Below, piece by piece: positions 7,449-16,167 of a DNA stretch of 64,000 bases; within the stretch, counting starts at the first letter, position 1; every line of letters begins with the position of its first letter. Below the pieces are notes generated by a model. That model did not search any database. It had not been told where the DNA came from and worked only from the letters and a program-made list of their open reading frames with translations. Location of the stretch: assembly GCF_000317675.1 (NCBI RefSeq), contig NC_019776.1, positions 4,030,001-4,094,000 on the forward strand, in the 5' to 3' direction. This DNA is from Cyanobacterium aponinum PCC 10605. Lineage in GTDB: Bacteria; Cyanobacteriota; Cyanobacteriia; Cyanobacteriales; Cyanobacteriaceae. Both the position numbers and the translations under genes were made by a program.

Positions 7449-10004
7449 ATGAATAATCCTAAATTAGCTAATTATTTTACCCTAGAAAGACGTTATACTC
7501 GCTCAATCAACTTAGAAAGAGATTTTGATGATCAAGAAGCATTAAAAGGCTATATTTTAACCGATAAAGCTATTGATGTTTTAGGGCGAATTTTACAGGG
7601 TTTAACTAAGGAAAGTAATAGTAATTGTTGGACTTTAACGGGAGTTTATGGTACTGGAAAATCGGCTTTTTGTCATTATTTAGGTTGTTTATTATCTCCT
7701 AAAAAGAGTAATATATATAAATCAAGTTTTTCTATTATTGAATCAATTTCCAAGGTCAATAATGAGTTAATTAAAGACTATGAGCAGTTAATAAATAATC
7801 TACCAAGACAAGGATTTATAAGGGCGATCGCAGTTAGTCAAAGAGAATCTATTACTAATACTATTATTCGGGCTTTATCCATAGGATTAAAAAATTTTAA
7901 ACTAAAAAATAATAGTCATTTTCAAGAACAATTAGAGAGTTTTAATGAATTAATAAAACAAGGGAAAAATGTTAAAAATAGTGCAATTATTTCCTTGATA
8001 AAAGAGATAATTAGTCAAGCTAAAACAGACTTAATTTTTATTATTGACGAGTTAGGAAAAAATTTAGAATATGCCGTTTACAATCAAGGTGCAGAAGATG
8101 TATATTTATTACAACAATTAGCGGAATTAGAGCCAATTAACGGCAATCGAGTCTATATTTTAGGGATTCTTCATCAAGCCTTTACCGAATATGGGCAAAG
8201 ATTAGGTAAAATACAACGCAATGAATGGGCAAAAATTCAAGGTAGGTTTGAGGATATTCCCTTTACTGAATCGGTAGCACAAATGATGCGGTTAATGGGG
8301 GAGGCGATTAATATTGGTAAAGAAATAAAAAATGTCGATGGAGATAGGCAAGAGGTAAGAGGCAAAAGGCAAGAGGGATTTTTTCAAGACTCAAGTTATA
8401 GTCTTTTTAATTACGATAGGATTGTAGATTATAGTCAACAATGGTTTGATAGTCTTTATCAGACTTTATCAGTAGAAAAAATTGATAAGTCAATCTTAGA
8501 AAATATTTACCCTTTGCATCCTCTGACAGCTTTGGTTTTACCAACTCTGTGTATGCGTTATGCTCAAAACGATCGCACCTTATTTACTTTTATCACATCT
8601 GATGAGCCTTTTTCCTTAAAAAATTTTCTCACAGAAACGGTTATATTGAGTGAGGGAATCAAAGATACTGGTGAAGGTAGGCAACAGGCAACAGGCAATA
8701 GGCAACAGGAATTTTTGAAAGACTCAAATTGTGATTTTGTTGAGTATAGCTTACCGACATTAAAACTTGATCGAGTCTATGATTATTTTATCGAATCAGC
8801 AGGAATGGGGTTAACATCGCGCCCCAATTTGCAAAGATGGATAGAAATTCACGACTTAATCGCCGATAGTAAAAGTTTGGATGAGGATAGTTTACGGGTA
8901 TTAAAAGTAATTGGTATCCTCAACTTGGTGACGATTACGGGAATAACAAAAGCAACTCGTCAACTGGTGGCTTATGGGTTATGTGATTTACCCCAAGAAG
9001 AAGAGGTTAACTATTGGCAGGAAAAAATAGATGGTTTATTAAAAGGGGGAATTATTACCTATCGCCGTCAGATAGATGAATTAAGAATTTGGCAAGGTTC
9101 GGATTTTAATGTCGATCAGGAGTTAGAATCTTATCAGGATTCAGAGAGTTTAGTGAAATTATTGTCAGAGTTACGCCCATTAAAACCAATGGTAGCTCAA
9201 AGACACAGTTATCAAACAGGTACTTTACGTTACTTTGAAAGACATTATCTTGATTCTTTCTCTCTGTTAGACAACAAGGGGTTTAAACCCCTTGTCAAAT
9301 GCGATAGCAATACCGCCGATGGTTATTTAGGTTATTGGTTAGATGACGACATCCCCTCCTCTTTCCCTTCATCTACCGTTGACGGATTACCAGTAATTAT
9401 TATTACCGCTAGTAATTTACCCATTTTACGATTACGGGTGAGGGAATTTTCGGCTTTAAATTGGTTGGATAAAACAGCGAAGGAATTACAGGCGGATGGA
9501 GTTGCCAGAAAAGAAGTGCGTTATCGCCTTGCAGAAGCGGAAAGATTTTTAGATGACACTTTAGCTAATGTGTTTGATGTGAGAGAAGAAAATAATCAAT
9601 GTTGGATTCAAGGGGAGTTAGTTAATATCTCTAGTATTAGTCAGCTAAATTTCCGAATTTCTCGTATTTGTGAGCAAGTATATCCTAAAAGCCCTATTTT
9701 GTGGAATGAATTGATAAATCGCCGTAATTTAACTGCACAAGGCATGATGGCTAGACGACAGTTAATCTCTGCTATGGTGAATAATTCTACCATGCCCAAG
9801 TTAGGATTAACGGGTTATGGGCCAGAAGTGACTATGTATTTTTCTCTTTTGCAAGAAACGGGGATTCATAGAATAAGTGAGGGATTAAAAGATATTGGTG
9901 AGGGTAGGCAACAGTTATTCTCTCTTAATACATCTTTAGTAAGCGGGGAAAATAAGACTTCTGAAGACAGCCAGATTACCCCCCCCCGACACACGTATTA
10001 CTAA
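7449..10004 (+). CDS. sspC: SspC-like P-loop ATPase, N-terminal part (interrupted)
   Basis: An 851-residue frame with Walker A GVYGTGKS at residues 65-72 and Walker B LIFIIDE (D200, E201), so an intact AAA-type ATPase core. By position between a DUF4007 gene and a PP-loop enzyme it corresponds to SspC, the ATPase partner of SspB and SspD. The frame ends in a run of nine C (9979-9987) with an aberrant tail PRHTYY. Removing one C joins it to the frame that continues to 11217, giving about 1255 residues. Repeat-derived peptides (DRQEVRGKRQE near residue 299, GEGRQQATGNRQQE near 405, GEGRQQ near the end) are inserted in frame. BREX/Pgl-type ATPases are an alternative, but no BREX partners are present. 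Confidence 0.7.
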   Translation: MNNPKLANYFTLERRYTRSINLERDFDDQEALKGYILTDKAIDVLGRILQGLTKESNSNCWTLTGVYGTGKSAFCHYLGCLLSPKKSNIYKSSFSIIESISKVNNELIKDYEQLINNLPRQGFIRAIAVSQRESITNTIIRALSIGLKNFKLKNNSHFQEQLESFNELIKQGKNVKNSAIISLIKEIISQAKTDLIFIIDELGKNLEYAVYNQGAEDVYLLQQLAELEPINGNRVYILGILHQAFTEYGQRLGKIQRNEWAKIQGRFEDIPFTESVAQMMRLMGEAINIGKEIKNVDGDRQEVRGKRQEGFFQDSSYSLFNYDRIVDYSQQWFDSLYQTLSVEKIDKSILENIYPLHPLTALVLPTLCMRYAQNDRTLFTFITSDEPFSLKNFLTETVILSEGIKDTGEGRQQATGNRQQEFLKDSNCDFVEYSLPTLKLDRVYDYFIESAGMGLTSRPNLQRWIEIHDLIADSKSLDEDSLRVLKVIGILNLVTITGITKATRQLVAYGLCDLPQEEEVNYWQEKIDGLLKGGIITYRRQIDELRIWQGSDFNVDQELESYQDSESLVKLLSELRPLKPMVAQRHSYQTGTLRYFERHYLDSFSLLDNKGFKPLVKCDSNTADGYLGYWLDDDIPSSFPSSTVDGLPVIIITASNLPILRLRVREFSALNWLDKTAKELQADGVARKEVRYRLAEAERFLDDTLANVFDVREENNQCWIQGELVNISSISQLNFRISRICEQVYPKSPILWNELINRRNLTAQGMMARRQLISAMVNNSTMPKLGLTGYGPEVTMYFSLLQETGIHRISEGLKDIGEGRQQLFSLNTSLVSGENKTSEDSQITPPRHTYY
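8335..8380 (+). repeat. In-frame GGCAARAGGC-type repeat inside sspC
   Basis: A segment with AGGCAAGAGGTAAGAGGC followed by AAAAGGCAAGAGG encodes DRQEVRGKRQE. The same low-complexity repeat is common between genes (for example 37106-37125 and 61819-61848). Related insertions occur at about 8676-8710 and 9901-9912 in the same gene, and the coding frame is kept at the first two. Confidence 0.75.
9274..9295. repeat. 22-bp perfect palindrome inside sspC
   Basis: ACAAGGGGTTT followed directly by its reverse complement AAACCCCTTGT forms a perfect 22-bp palindrome within the coding frame (peptide NKGFKPLVK). It looks like another small inserted element rather than protein-driven sequence. Confidence 0.8.
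9979..9987 (+). repeat. Poly-C tract (C9) at the sspC frameshift
   Basis: Nine consecutive C residues. The upstream frame reads ACC CCC CCC CGA and stops at 10002-10004. With eight C the frame reads GAC ACA CGT ATT ACT AAA and stays open to 11217. Homopolymer tracts of this length are classic slippage sites, so this is either a phase-variable switch, a site of transcriptional slippage or a sequencing error. Confidence 0.85.
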
Positions 10005-11217
10005 ATTAACAGAAAACAATGAAGAAGAATGGGGTTTTTATCCCCCTATAAGTAGGGATAATCCTAATGTAACGGATATTTGGAGTGCGATCGCATCTTT
10101 TTGCACATCAGCTACAGAAAAACCAGAAAACATCTCTAAGTTATATCAACTATTGTCAAAACCGCCTTATGGAGTGAAAGAGGGAATCATTCCCGTTATC
10201 CTTGCTTCTGTGTTGTTATATTATCGAGAAGAAGTAGGGGTTTACCAAGATGGTACTTTCGTACCAGTTTTAGGAGAAGAACATTTTGAGCTATTGGTTA
10301 AAAATCCTGAACGCTATGGAGTAAAATATTTTGCTATTGAGGGTTTGAGGGGAGAAATATTTAAGGAATTAGAAACAATTTTAAGCAACTCTCAACTTAA
10401 GGATAATTCCCAAGTGAGAAACGCAACCCTTTTAAGTGTGGTTACTCCTCTTTATCAATTTGTGAAGAAGTTACCCCGTTATACTCAACAAACCAAAAAT
10501 TTAAGTAAGACTGCTCTTCAGATTTTACATTCTTTACAGCAAACGGTTGAGCCTGATGAGTTACTTTTCTCTGCTTTACCTTCTGCCTGTGGTTTGTCTT
10601 CCATTTCTTTCACGTCTCCCCCCAGTCAAGAAGTTACCCAAATTTTTAAAACTACTTTAATCAAGGGTTTACGAGAAATTAATCAAGCCTACGATACTTT
10701 ACTCAATCACTGTCAATCCTTGTTAAATACCGCTTTTGGGGTAGAGGGGGATAAGTTAAGGGCAAATTTGCGTATTCGGGGTTACAATATCAAGGATAAA
10801 TGTGTTGAGCGCAGTTTGAAACGTTTTACTCAAGCCATTATTGATGACTCACAGAATGATAGTCAGTGGTTGTCGGCGGTTGTGATGGTGATTGCGGATA
10901 AACCTGCGGAATCCTGGAGTGATGAAGATGCGATCGCATTTGAGGTAAAATTAGCGGATATAGTGCGTAAATTTGAGAATTTAGAGGCTATCCAAACAGA
11001 AGTTAATAGTCAAGGTATTCAAGAGGGAGTAACTGCTAGAAGAATTACTGTCACCCGTGATGACGGGAAGGAAACTTTAAGGATGGTATGGATAGATGAC
11101 ACCAGAGAAAAAGAGGCGGAGGAGTTGGTTAATCAAATTCTAACTCAATTAAAAGGGTGCGATCGAAAACTCAGAGAAGCGGTATTAGCAAAACTCACCG
11201 AAAAAATCTTAAACTAG
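10005..11217 (+). CDS. sspC: SspC-like ATPase, C-terminal part (separate frame)
   Basis: This is the continuation of the gene at 7449 in the +1 frame. It is open from the poly-C tract with coding-quality sequence (TKLTENNEEEWGFYPPI, NVTDIWSAIASFC, then LSKPPYGVKEGIIPVIL). A TTG at 10153 could start a 354-residue product, but homology-like sequence begins well before it, so independent initiation is unlikely to give a natural N-terminus. Segments such as LRIRGYNIKDKCVERSLKRF and ITVTRDDGKETLRMVWIDD look like a regulatory or oligomerisation region. No catalytic motif is recognised. The frame ends about 220 bases before the next toxin-antitoxin pair. Confidence 0.65.
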
Positions 11218-11326
11218 ACAATTTCAATAACTTTAAAATCAATTATTATCGCTTTTTCCTTTTACCTCCCTAAGCAAAGTTGATTATGATTCATGGTTAA
11301 TTATTCTATTTAGATTAACTTATAGG

Positions 11327-11354
11327 CTGGGTTAGTGACAACATAACCCAACAA
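11327..11354. terminator. Hairpin GGGTTA/TAACCC downstream of sspC
   Basis: GGGTTA, a nine-base loop, then TAACCC, lying about 110 bases after the sspC stop. It could end the sspBC transcript or be a short interspersed repeat; there is no clean T-tract. Confidence 0.35.
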
Positions 11355-11438
11355 ATTCTCATTTCCTTTACTAAATGGAAAGAAATTTTCTTGAGATATA
11401 ATCAGGATAATATAGATAAATGTATCAAGGAGTTAATA

Positions 11439-11657
11439 ATGGAAACCATAACAATTAAAGTTGACTCAGAAATAGCTAAAGCCTATCAACAAGCTGATGC
11501 GACTAAACAAGAAAATGCAATTCAAATTTGTAATTTAGTTTTAAAACAATTATTAAAACCTGACAGTTTTGAGGAAATAGTAACTCAAATTAGAGAGGAA
11601 GCAAAAGTGAATGGTTTAACTCCCGAAATATTAACACAATTATTAGAAGATGAATAA
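11439..11657 (+). CDS. Antitoxin of a PIN toxin-antitoxin pair
   Basis: A 72-residue protein (METITIKVDSEIAKAYQQAD, then ICNLVLKQLLK and a Glu-rich tail). It starts at ATG 11439 because AAGGAG lies 6 bases upstream; the frame can be extended to 11391 but without a good site. It overlaps the following PIN gene by 8 bases. Small acidic proteins of this shape next to COG1569-type PIN genes act as antitoxins. This is the second toxin-antitoxin pair inside the sulfur-modification locus. Confidence 0.8.
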   Translation: METITIKVDSEIAKAYQQADATKQENAIQICNLVLKQLLKPDSFEEIVTQIREEAKVNGLTPEILTQLLEDE

Positions 11658-12063
11658 GCTGAGAATTATTTTAGATACCAATATTTTAATCAGTGGTTTA
11701 TTACTATCATCTTCAAGAGTAGGTGAGGTTTTTGATATTGTGACACAAAATCACATCTTGCTAATATCTGAAAACACCTTTACTGAATTTTATCTAACAA
11801 TTACTAAGCGAAAATTTGATAAATATTTATCTTTTGAAAAAAGAATACAATTTTTAGGGCAACTAAAAGCTAAGGCATTATTAATTAATGTTATCGAAAT
11901 AATTGATATTTGTCGGGATTCTAAAGATAATAAGTTTTTAGAATTAGCCGTCAGTGGTAAAGCTGATTTTATTGTTACTGGTGATAATGATTTATTAGTA
12001 TTAAATCCCTTTAGAGATATTGAAATTATTACAGTTAGTGACTTTTTAAATAGATTTACTTAA
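11650..12063 (+). CDS. PIN-domain toxin, COG1569 type
   Basis: A 137-residue protein with a complete PIN fold signature: RIILDTNILISGLL at the start (first Asp), SENTFTEFYLTI in the middle (conserved Glu), then CRDSKDNKFLELAVSGKAD and FIVTGDNDLLVL carrying the later acidic residues. Such proteins are RNases held in check by the upstream-encoded antitoxin, which overlaps it by 8 bases. It appears intact, unlike the PIN gene at 7036. Confidence 0.88.
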   Translation: MNKLRIILDTNILISGLLLSSSRVGEVFDIVTQNHILLISENTFTEFYLTITKRKFDKYLSFEKRIQFLGQLKAKALLINVIEIIDICRDSKDNKFLELAVSGKADFIVTGDNDLLVLNPFRDIEIITVSDFLNRFT

Positions 12064-12120
12064 TTCCATATTATTATTCAAAACAATTGAAGCCTTTTTC
12101 CGATTTTAATTTATGATCAA

Positions 12121-13263
12121 ATGAATCACAATTATCACAATTTACCACTATCTAATCATCTAAATATATTAGCATTTTCTCAATTATTTCGGTCAACTAC
12201 TAATTCTTATAAATACCTTTTTTTTTACTCTATTTTAGATATTTTATCCCAGAGATTATTTGATGATTCAGAGTCAATTAGTTTCCAAGAACTGATGATA
12301 GAAATGTTAGCTAATGCTTGGTATCCTCATACCTTTTTTCGTTTATCTTTTGGAAAACAAGATAGAATTGCTAACAAGTTAGACTCCCTTGATTTGAGGG
12401 TAAATACTACCGTTTTAAAATTTAATAGTAGTGATAAAATAGCCTTGAAAGAAATTATTAGTCAAAACAATTTAACTGCTATTATTACTGATTTTAAAAA
12501 GAATGTACCCTTTCGATTATTACGCCCTTTTTTGTTAGAAAAATTACGAGATTTTGATGTTAACTATGAAGTAGTCAAAAAAACCCCAGAAATAGCCAGT
12601 CAATATTTTTCTATTCTTAAACCTTTATATCGTTTTAATGCTAATACTTATCAAGATTCAACGGCGATTCTTTTACATCCTGATTGGGTAGAATATTTCA
12701 AACAAAATTTTATAATTATTAAGGGTTGGGTAACTTGGGAATGGTTACAATATATGCAGAAAAATAATCAAAATGTACCTAATTTAGTTAATAAATTATT
12801 TGCCCCTGAGAAGAGAAACTCTTTAACTAACCAAGCTAATTATTGGAGGTTTATACTAGAAAAACAACCTATTAAGTGTATTTATTCTGGGCAAATTTTG
12901 AACAAAAATAGTATTTCTATTGACCATTATTTACCCTGGTCATTTGTTGCTCATGATCATCTCTGGAATTTAATACCAACTATGAATAATATTAATAGTT
13001 CTAAATCAAATAATATACCATCTTCTCAATATTTGGCCAAATTTATTCAATTACAACATCAAGGCTTAACTATTTCTCATCAATATTTACCTCGAAAAGA
13101 CTGGTTAAAATACACGGAAAATTATCTGCTAGATCTAAAAATTAGTCATACAGAAGATTTACTAAATTTTGAGTTATTAACTAATATTTATAAACGTCAT
13201 TTTCAGCCTTTGATTTCTATTGCAAAGATATATGGCTTTAATGATAATTGGACTTATTCTTAA
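12121..13263 (+). CDS. HNH endonuclease-domain protein within the Ssp locus
   Basis: A 380-residue protein. The C-terminal half carries an HNH-type motif: CIYSGQILNKNSISIDHYLP, then HDHLWNLIPTMNNINSSKSN, with the D-H pair, central N and final N in the expected order. The N-terminal 200 residues (FSQLFRSTTNSYKYLFFYSI, MLANAWYPHTFFRLSFGKQD) are a separate all-alpha-looking domain I cannot name. It lies between the second toxin-antitoxin pair and the PP-loop gene, on the same strand as the sulfur genes. It may be an accessory restriction nuclease of the system or simply cargo; the SspE effector (DUF262 plus HNH) is not present. Confidence 0.8.
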   Translation: MNHNYHNLPLSNHLNILAFSQLFRSTTNSYKYLFFYSILDILSQRLFDDSESISFQELMIEMLANAWYPHTFFRLSFGKQDRIANKLDSLDLRVNTTVLKFNSSDKIALKEIISQNNLTAIITDFKKNVPFRLLRPFLLEKLRDFDVNYEVVKKTPEIASQYFSILKPLYRFNANTYQDSTAILLHPDWVEYFKQNFIIIKGWVTWEWLQYMQKNNQNVPNLVNKLFAPEKRNSLTNQANYWRFILEKQPIKCIYSGQILNKNSISIDHYLPWSFVAHDHLWNLIPTMNNINSSKSNNIPSSQYLAKFIQLQHQGLTISHQYLPRKDWLKYTENYLLDLKISHTEDLLNFELLTNIYKRHFQPLISIAKIYGFNDNWTYS

Positions 13264-13461
13264 CACTTATAAAATACTTAATCAGTTAAGATTTATTATC
13301 TCACTTCACATATAATGAAATTGTTAAAATTACAAGACTTTCGTAATATTTTGTTATCAAAATAGAAATTGAAAAATATTATTTTTATCCCCAACTGGAT
13401 TTCTCTCACCTCTGCTAGGATTATTAATATGTGAAATCAGTAATCAATTCAAGTATCTTTC

Positions 13462-14262
13462 ATGACTGAGAAAAAAGTCAGACACGTTTTAGGATTAAGC
13501 GGTGGCAAGGATTCTACCGCCTTAGCAGTTTTGCTACATAAAGAAGTACCTGAGATGGAGTATTTTTTTTGTGATACGCATAAGGAACTACAGGAAACCT
13601 ACGATTATCTCGATCGCATTCAAGCCCGTTTAGGCATTAAAATACATTATCTTAGCGAAAATAGGGGTTTTGATCATTGGTTGGCGATTCATGATGGTTT
13701 ATTGCCTTCTGTGCAGATGCGTTGGTGTACGGTTAAAATGAAGATTAAGCCTTTTGAGGAGTTTGTCGGTGATGATGAGGCTATCAGCTATATTGGCATT
13801 CGTGCCGATGAGAATAGGGAGGGTTATATCTCTACAAAACCGAATATTAAACCCGTTTTTCCCTTCAAAGAGAGAGGTTTAGTTAAAGCTGATATTCTCC
13901 GACTTTTAGAGGAAAGTGGTATTGGTTTACCTGAATATTATAAATGGCGTAGTCGCTCTGGTTGTTTTTTCTGTTTCTTTCAGCGTAAATACGAATGGGT
14001 GATGTTGGCACAAAATCATCCTGATTTGTTTGCAAAAGCCGTGGAATACGAGTCTAATCATCAAGATGGGCGTACCTATACATGGAATCAGGGAGAAACC
14101 TTACTAGAGTTATTAGAGCGTAAAGATGAAATTATAGCAAATCATGAAAAGGCGATCGCACGAGAGCAGAAAAAAGCACCGAATCGCCCTCTAGCAGAGG
14201 CTTTAGAGTCTGTGTTGGATGATGATGATTCAACTTTGCCTTGTTTAGTTTGTAATTTATAA
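13462..14262 (+). CDS. sspD: PAPS-reductase-like PP-loop enzyme, SspD/DndC-like
   Basis: A 266-residue ATP-pyrophosphatase of the phosphoadenosine-phosphosulfate reductase fold. The PP-loop LSGGKDS is at residues 12-18, followed by YFFCDTHKELQETYDYLD. RWCTVKMKIKPFEEFVG carries the Cys typical of sulfur transferases, and SGCFFCFFQRKYEW has a CxxC near residue 175. In DNA phosphorothioation it would adenylate the DNA backbone for sulfur insertion, taking sulfur from the cysteine desulfurase. It is 15 bases upstream of the sspF-like gene and probably co-transcribed with it. It is shorter than canonical DndC (about 500 residues), which argues for SspD. Confidence 0.85.
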   Translation: MTEKKVRHVLGLSGGKDSTALAVLLHKEVPEMEYFFCDTHKELQETYDYLDRIQARLGIKIHYLSENRGFDHWLAIHDGLLPSVQMRWCTVKMKIKPFEEFVGDDEAISYIGIRADENREGYISTKPNIKPVFPFKERGLVKADILRLLEESGIGLPEYYKWRSRSGCFFCFFQRKYEWVMLAQNHPDLFAKAVEYESNHQDGRTYTWNQGETLLELLERKDEIIANHEKAIAREQKKAPNRPLAEALESVLDDDDSTLPCLVCNL

Positions 14263-14277
14263 ATAAAGAAAAATTTT

Positions 14278-16167
14278 ATGGTTGTTTCACAAATAGAATC
14301 TAATTTAGAACGAACTTTTCATAAATCAAAATGGGTTGATTTCTTAAGACAGTATGGACCAATCCCTCGAAATGACAACATGTATGATGAAGTAATTCAG
14401 CGTAATTTAAAAACGAAAAAAATTGAGCCAATTATTTTTGAAACCGAATATCTTGATGAATTAATTAACAACTTTAAATCAACTTCTCCAAAATCAGTAA
14501 TTCTAACAGGCACTGCGGGAGACGGCAAAACATTTTGTTGTAGAGAAGTTTGGGAAGCACTAGGTGGTGCGAGAGAAATTTGGGAACAAGATATAACAAT
14601 TCGTCAATTAAACTTAGATAATCATAAATTGTATATTGTTAAGGATTTAAGTGAATTAAATAATGAAGATAAAATTAGAATACTGACTTTAATGGCAGAT
14701 TCAATTATTAATTTTTCATCTGATCAAATATATTTAATTGCCGCTAATGATGGACAATTAATTGAAGCATGGGAACAAGCAGAAAATACAGATAATGTAA
14801 TCAAAGTTCGCAAAATAATTGAAGAGTTATTGGTTAATGATCAACAAGAAGATTTGAATTATAATCTACGTTTTTACAATTTAAGTCGTTTAAATACAGC
14901 TAGAATGTTTACGAAAATTTTAGATGCTGTTATTAATCATTCTGGATGGCAAGAATGTCAAAAATGCTATTATCATAATCCTCCAAATTTAAATGAAAAA
15001 TGTCCTATTTGGGAAAACAAAAAAAGACTAGAAGAAAAACATTGGAATAATATCTTGCGAGAAAGAATCATTGATTTATTACAATTAGTAGAATTAAATG
15101 GAATACACCTGCCTATTAGACAATTACTATTACTAATATCTAATATGTTATTAGGTCATCCAGAGGGAAAAGATAAGTTACTCAACTGTAAAATAGTACC
15201 TTTTATTGTTGATAATGATAAAAGTTATTTATCCAGTATTTATCATAATATTTTCGGTTTTAATTTATCCGAACGTAAAATAAATTCGATAGAAGTATTT
15301 AAAGTTTTAAATAGTTTTGGTATTGGTAAAGAAACAAGTAATCAAATAGATAATATTCTTATTTTTGGAAAGGATGATCCAGAAATTTCTCATTATTATC
15401 ATAAATTTTTGAAAAATGATTCCTTTTATGGAACTTCAAAAAATTTTATAATAGGACAAAAAAGTTATTTAGAAGGAGACTTAATAGAAGAAAAAAATAA
15501 CTTTTTAAAAATACTTATTTCTCAGAGACAAAGGCTATTTTTTATTATTGCTAAAGATGAAGAAGAAAACTTGAATTTTTGGAATTTAACTATTTTTCAA
15601 TTTGCTGGAGAATATCTTAATAAAGTTTATAAAAAGTTAAAAAATAACGAAAAAGTTTCTCAAAATATTATTGGACGTTTAGCAAAAGGAATTAATAGAA
15701 TTTTTACGGGAATGCTAGTCAATAATTTTAACGAAATAATTATAGCTACATCAGGAAGTTATTCTCAAGCTAAAATAAGCCAAGTTTATGAGGAATCTAT
15801 CCCCGTAAGAAAAAATAGAGGTGAAGAAGTAACTATTGAGTTAGAAGAAAATCATAATATACCAACTTTAATTGTTTATTTATCGGTAATTCAAAATGAT
15901 ATTTATCCAATCAAATTAACGTTAAATTTAGCTAGATATGAATATTTAAGTAGGGTGGCTGAGGGGACTTTACCTAGTAGCTTTTCTCAAGAATATTATG
16001 AGGATATATTAGCTTTTAAAACTCAAATTTTACAAAAAGTTAAACTACGAAAAAAATGGGAAGGAGAAGAATTAGAAACAGATAATTCTCTTTTAATTAA
16101 TTTATTAGAAATGAAAGATGATGGTAAAGCCCATCCTATTAATATGGAGGTTATGATATGTCGATAA
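14278..16167 (+). CDS. sspF: DptF/SspF-like P-loop protein
   Basis: A 629-residue protein with Walker A GTAGDGKT at residues 78-85 and an ATPase-like segment KLYIVKDLSELNNEDK. A cysteine cluster (ECQKCYYHN, NEKCPIWEN) near residues 228-246 could bind a metal. Size, motif and position directly after the PP-loop gene match DptF, the first gene of the restriction half of phosphorothioation systems, or its SspF counterpart. It overlaps the next gene by 10 bases. SspFGH is reported to damage unmodified DNA and block phage replication; the role here is by analogy. Confidence 0.75.
   Translation: MVVSQIESNLERTFHKSKWVDFLRQYGPIPRNDNMYDEVIQRNLKTKKIEPIIFETEYLDELINNFKSTSPKSVILTGTAGDGKTFCCREVWEALGGAREIWEQDITIRQLNLDNHKLYIVKDLSELNNEDKIRILTLMADSIINFSSDQIYLIAANDGQLIEAWEQAENTDNVIKVRKIIEELLVNDQQEDLNYNLRFYNLSRLNTARMFTKILDAVINHSGWQECQKCYYHNPPNLNEKCPIWENKKRLEEKHWNNILRERIIDLLQLVELNGIHLPIRQLLLLISNMLLGHPEGKDKLLNCKIVPFIVDNDKSYLSSIYHNIFGFNLSERKINSIEVFKVLNSFGIGKETSNQIDNILIFGKDDPEISHYYHKFLKNDSFYGTSKNFIIGQKSYLEGDLIEEKNNFLKILISQRQRLFFIIAKDEEENLNFWNLTIFQFAGEYLNKVYKKLKNNEKVSQNIIGRLAKGINRIFTGMLVNNFNEIIIATSGSYSQAKISQVYEESIPVRKNRGEEVTIELEENHNIPTLIVYLSVIQNDIYPIKLTLNLARYEYLSRVAEGTLPSSFSQEYYEDILAFKTQILQKVKLRKKWEGEELETDNSLLINLLEMKDDGKAHPINMEVMICR

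Noticed and set aside
10153-10155. TTG as a genuine start of an independent 354-residue gene
   Set aside because: The frame is open and protein-like for about 50 codons upstream to the C tract, so the region is part of the sspC-like gene rather than a separate gene.
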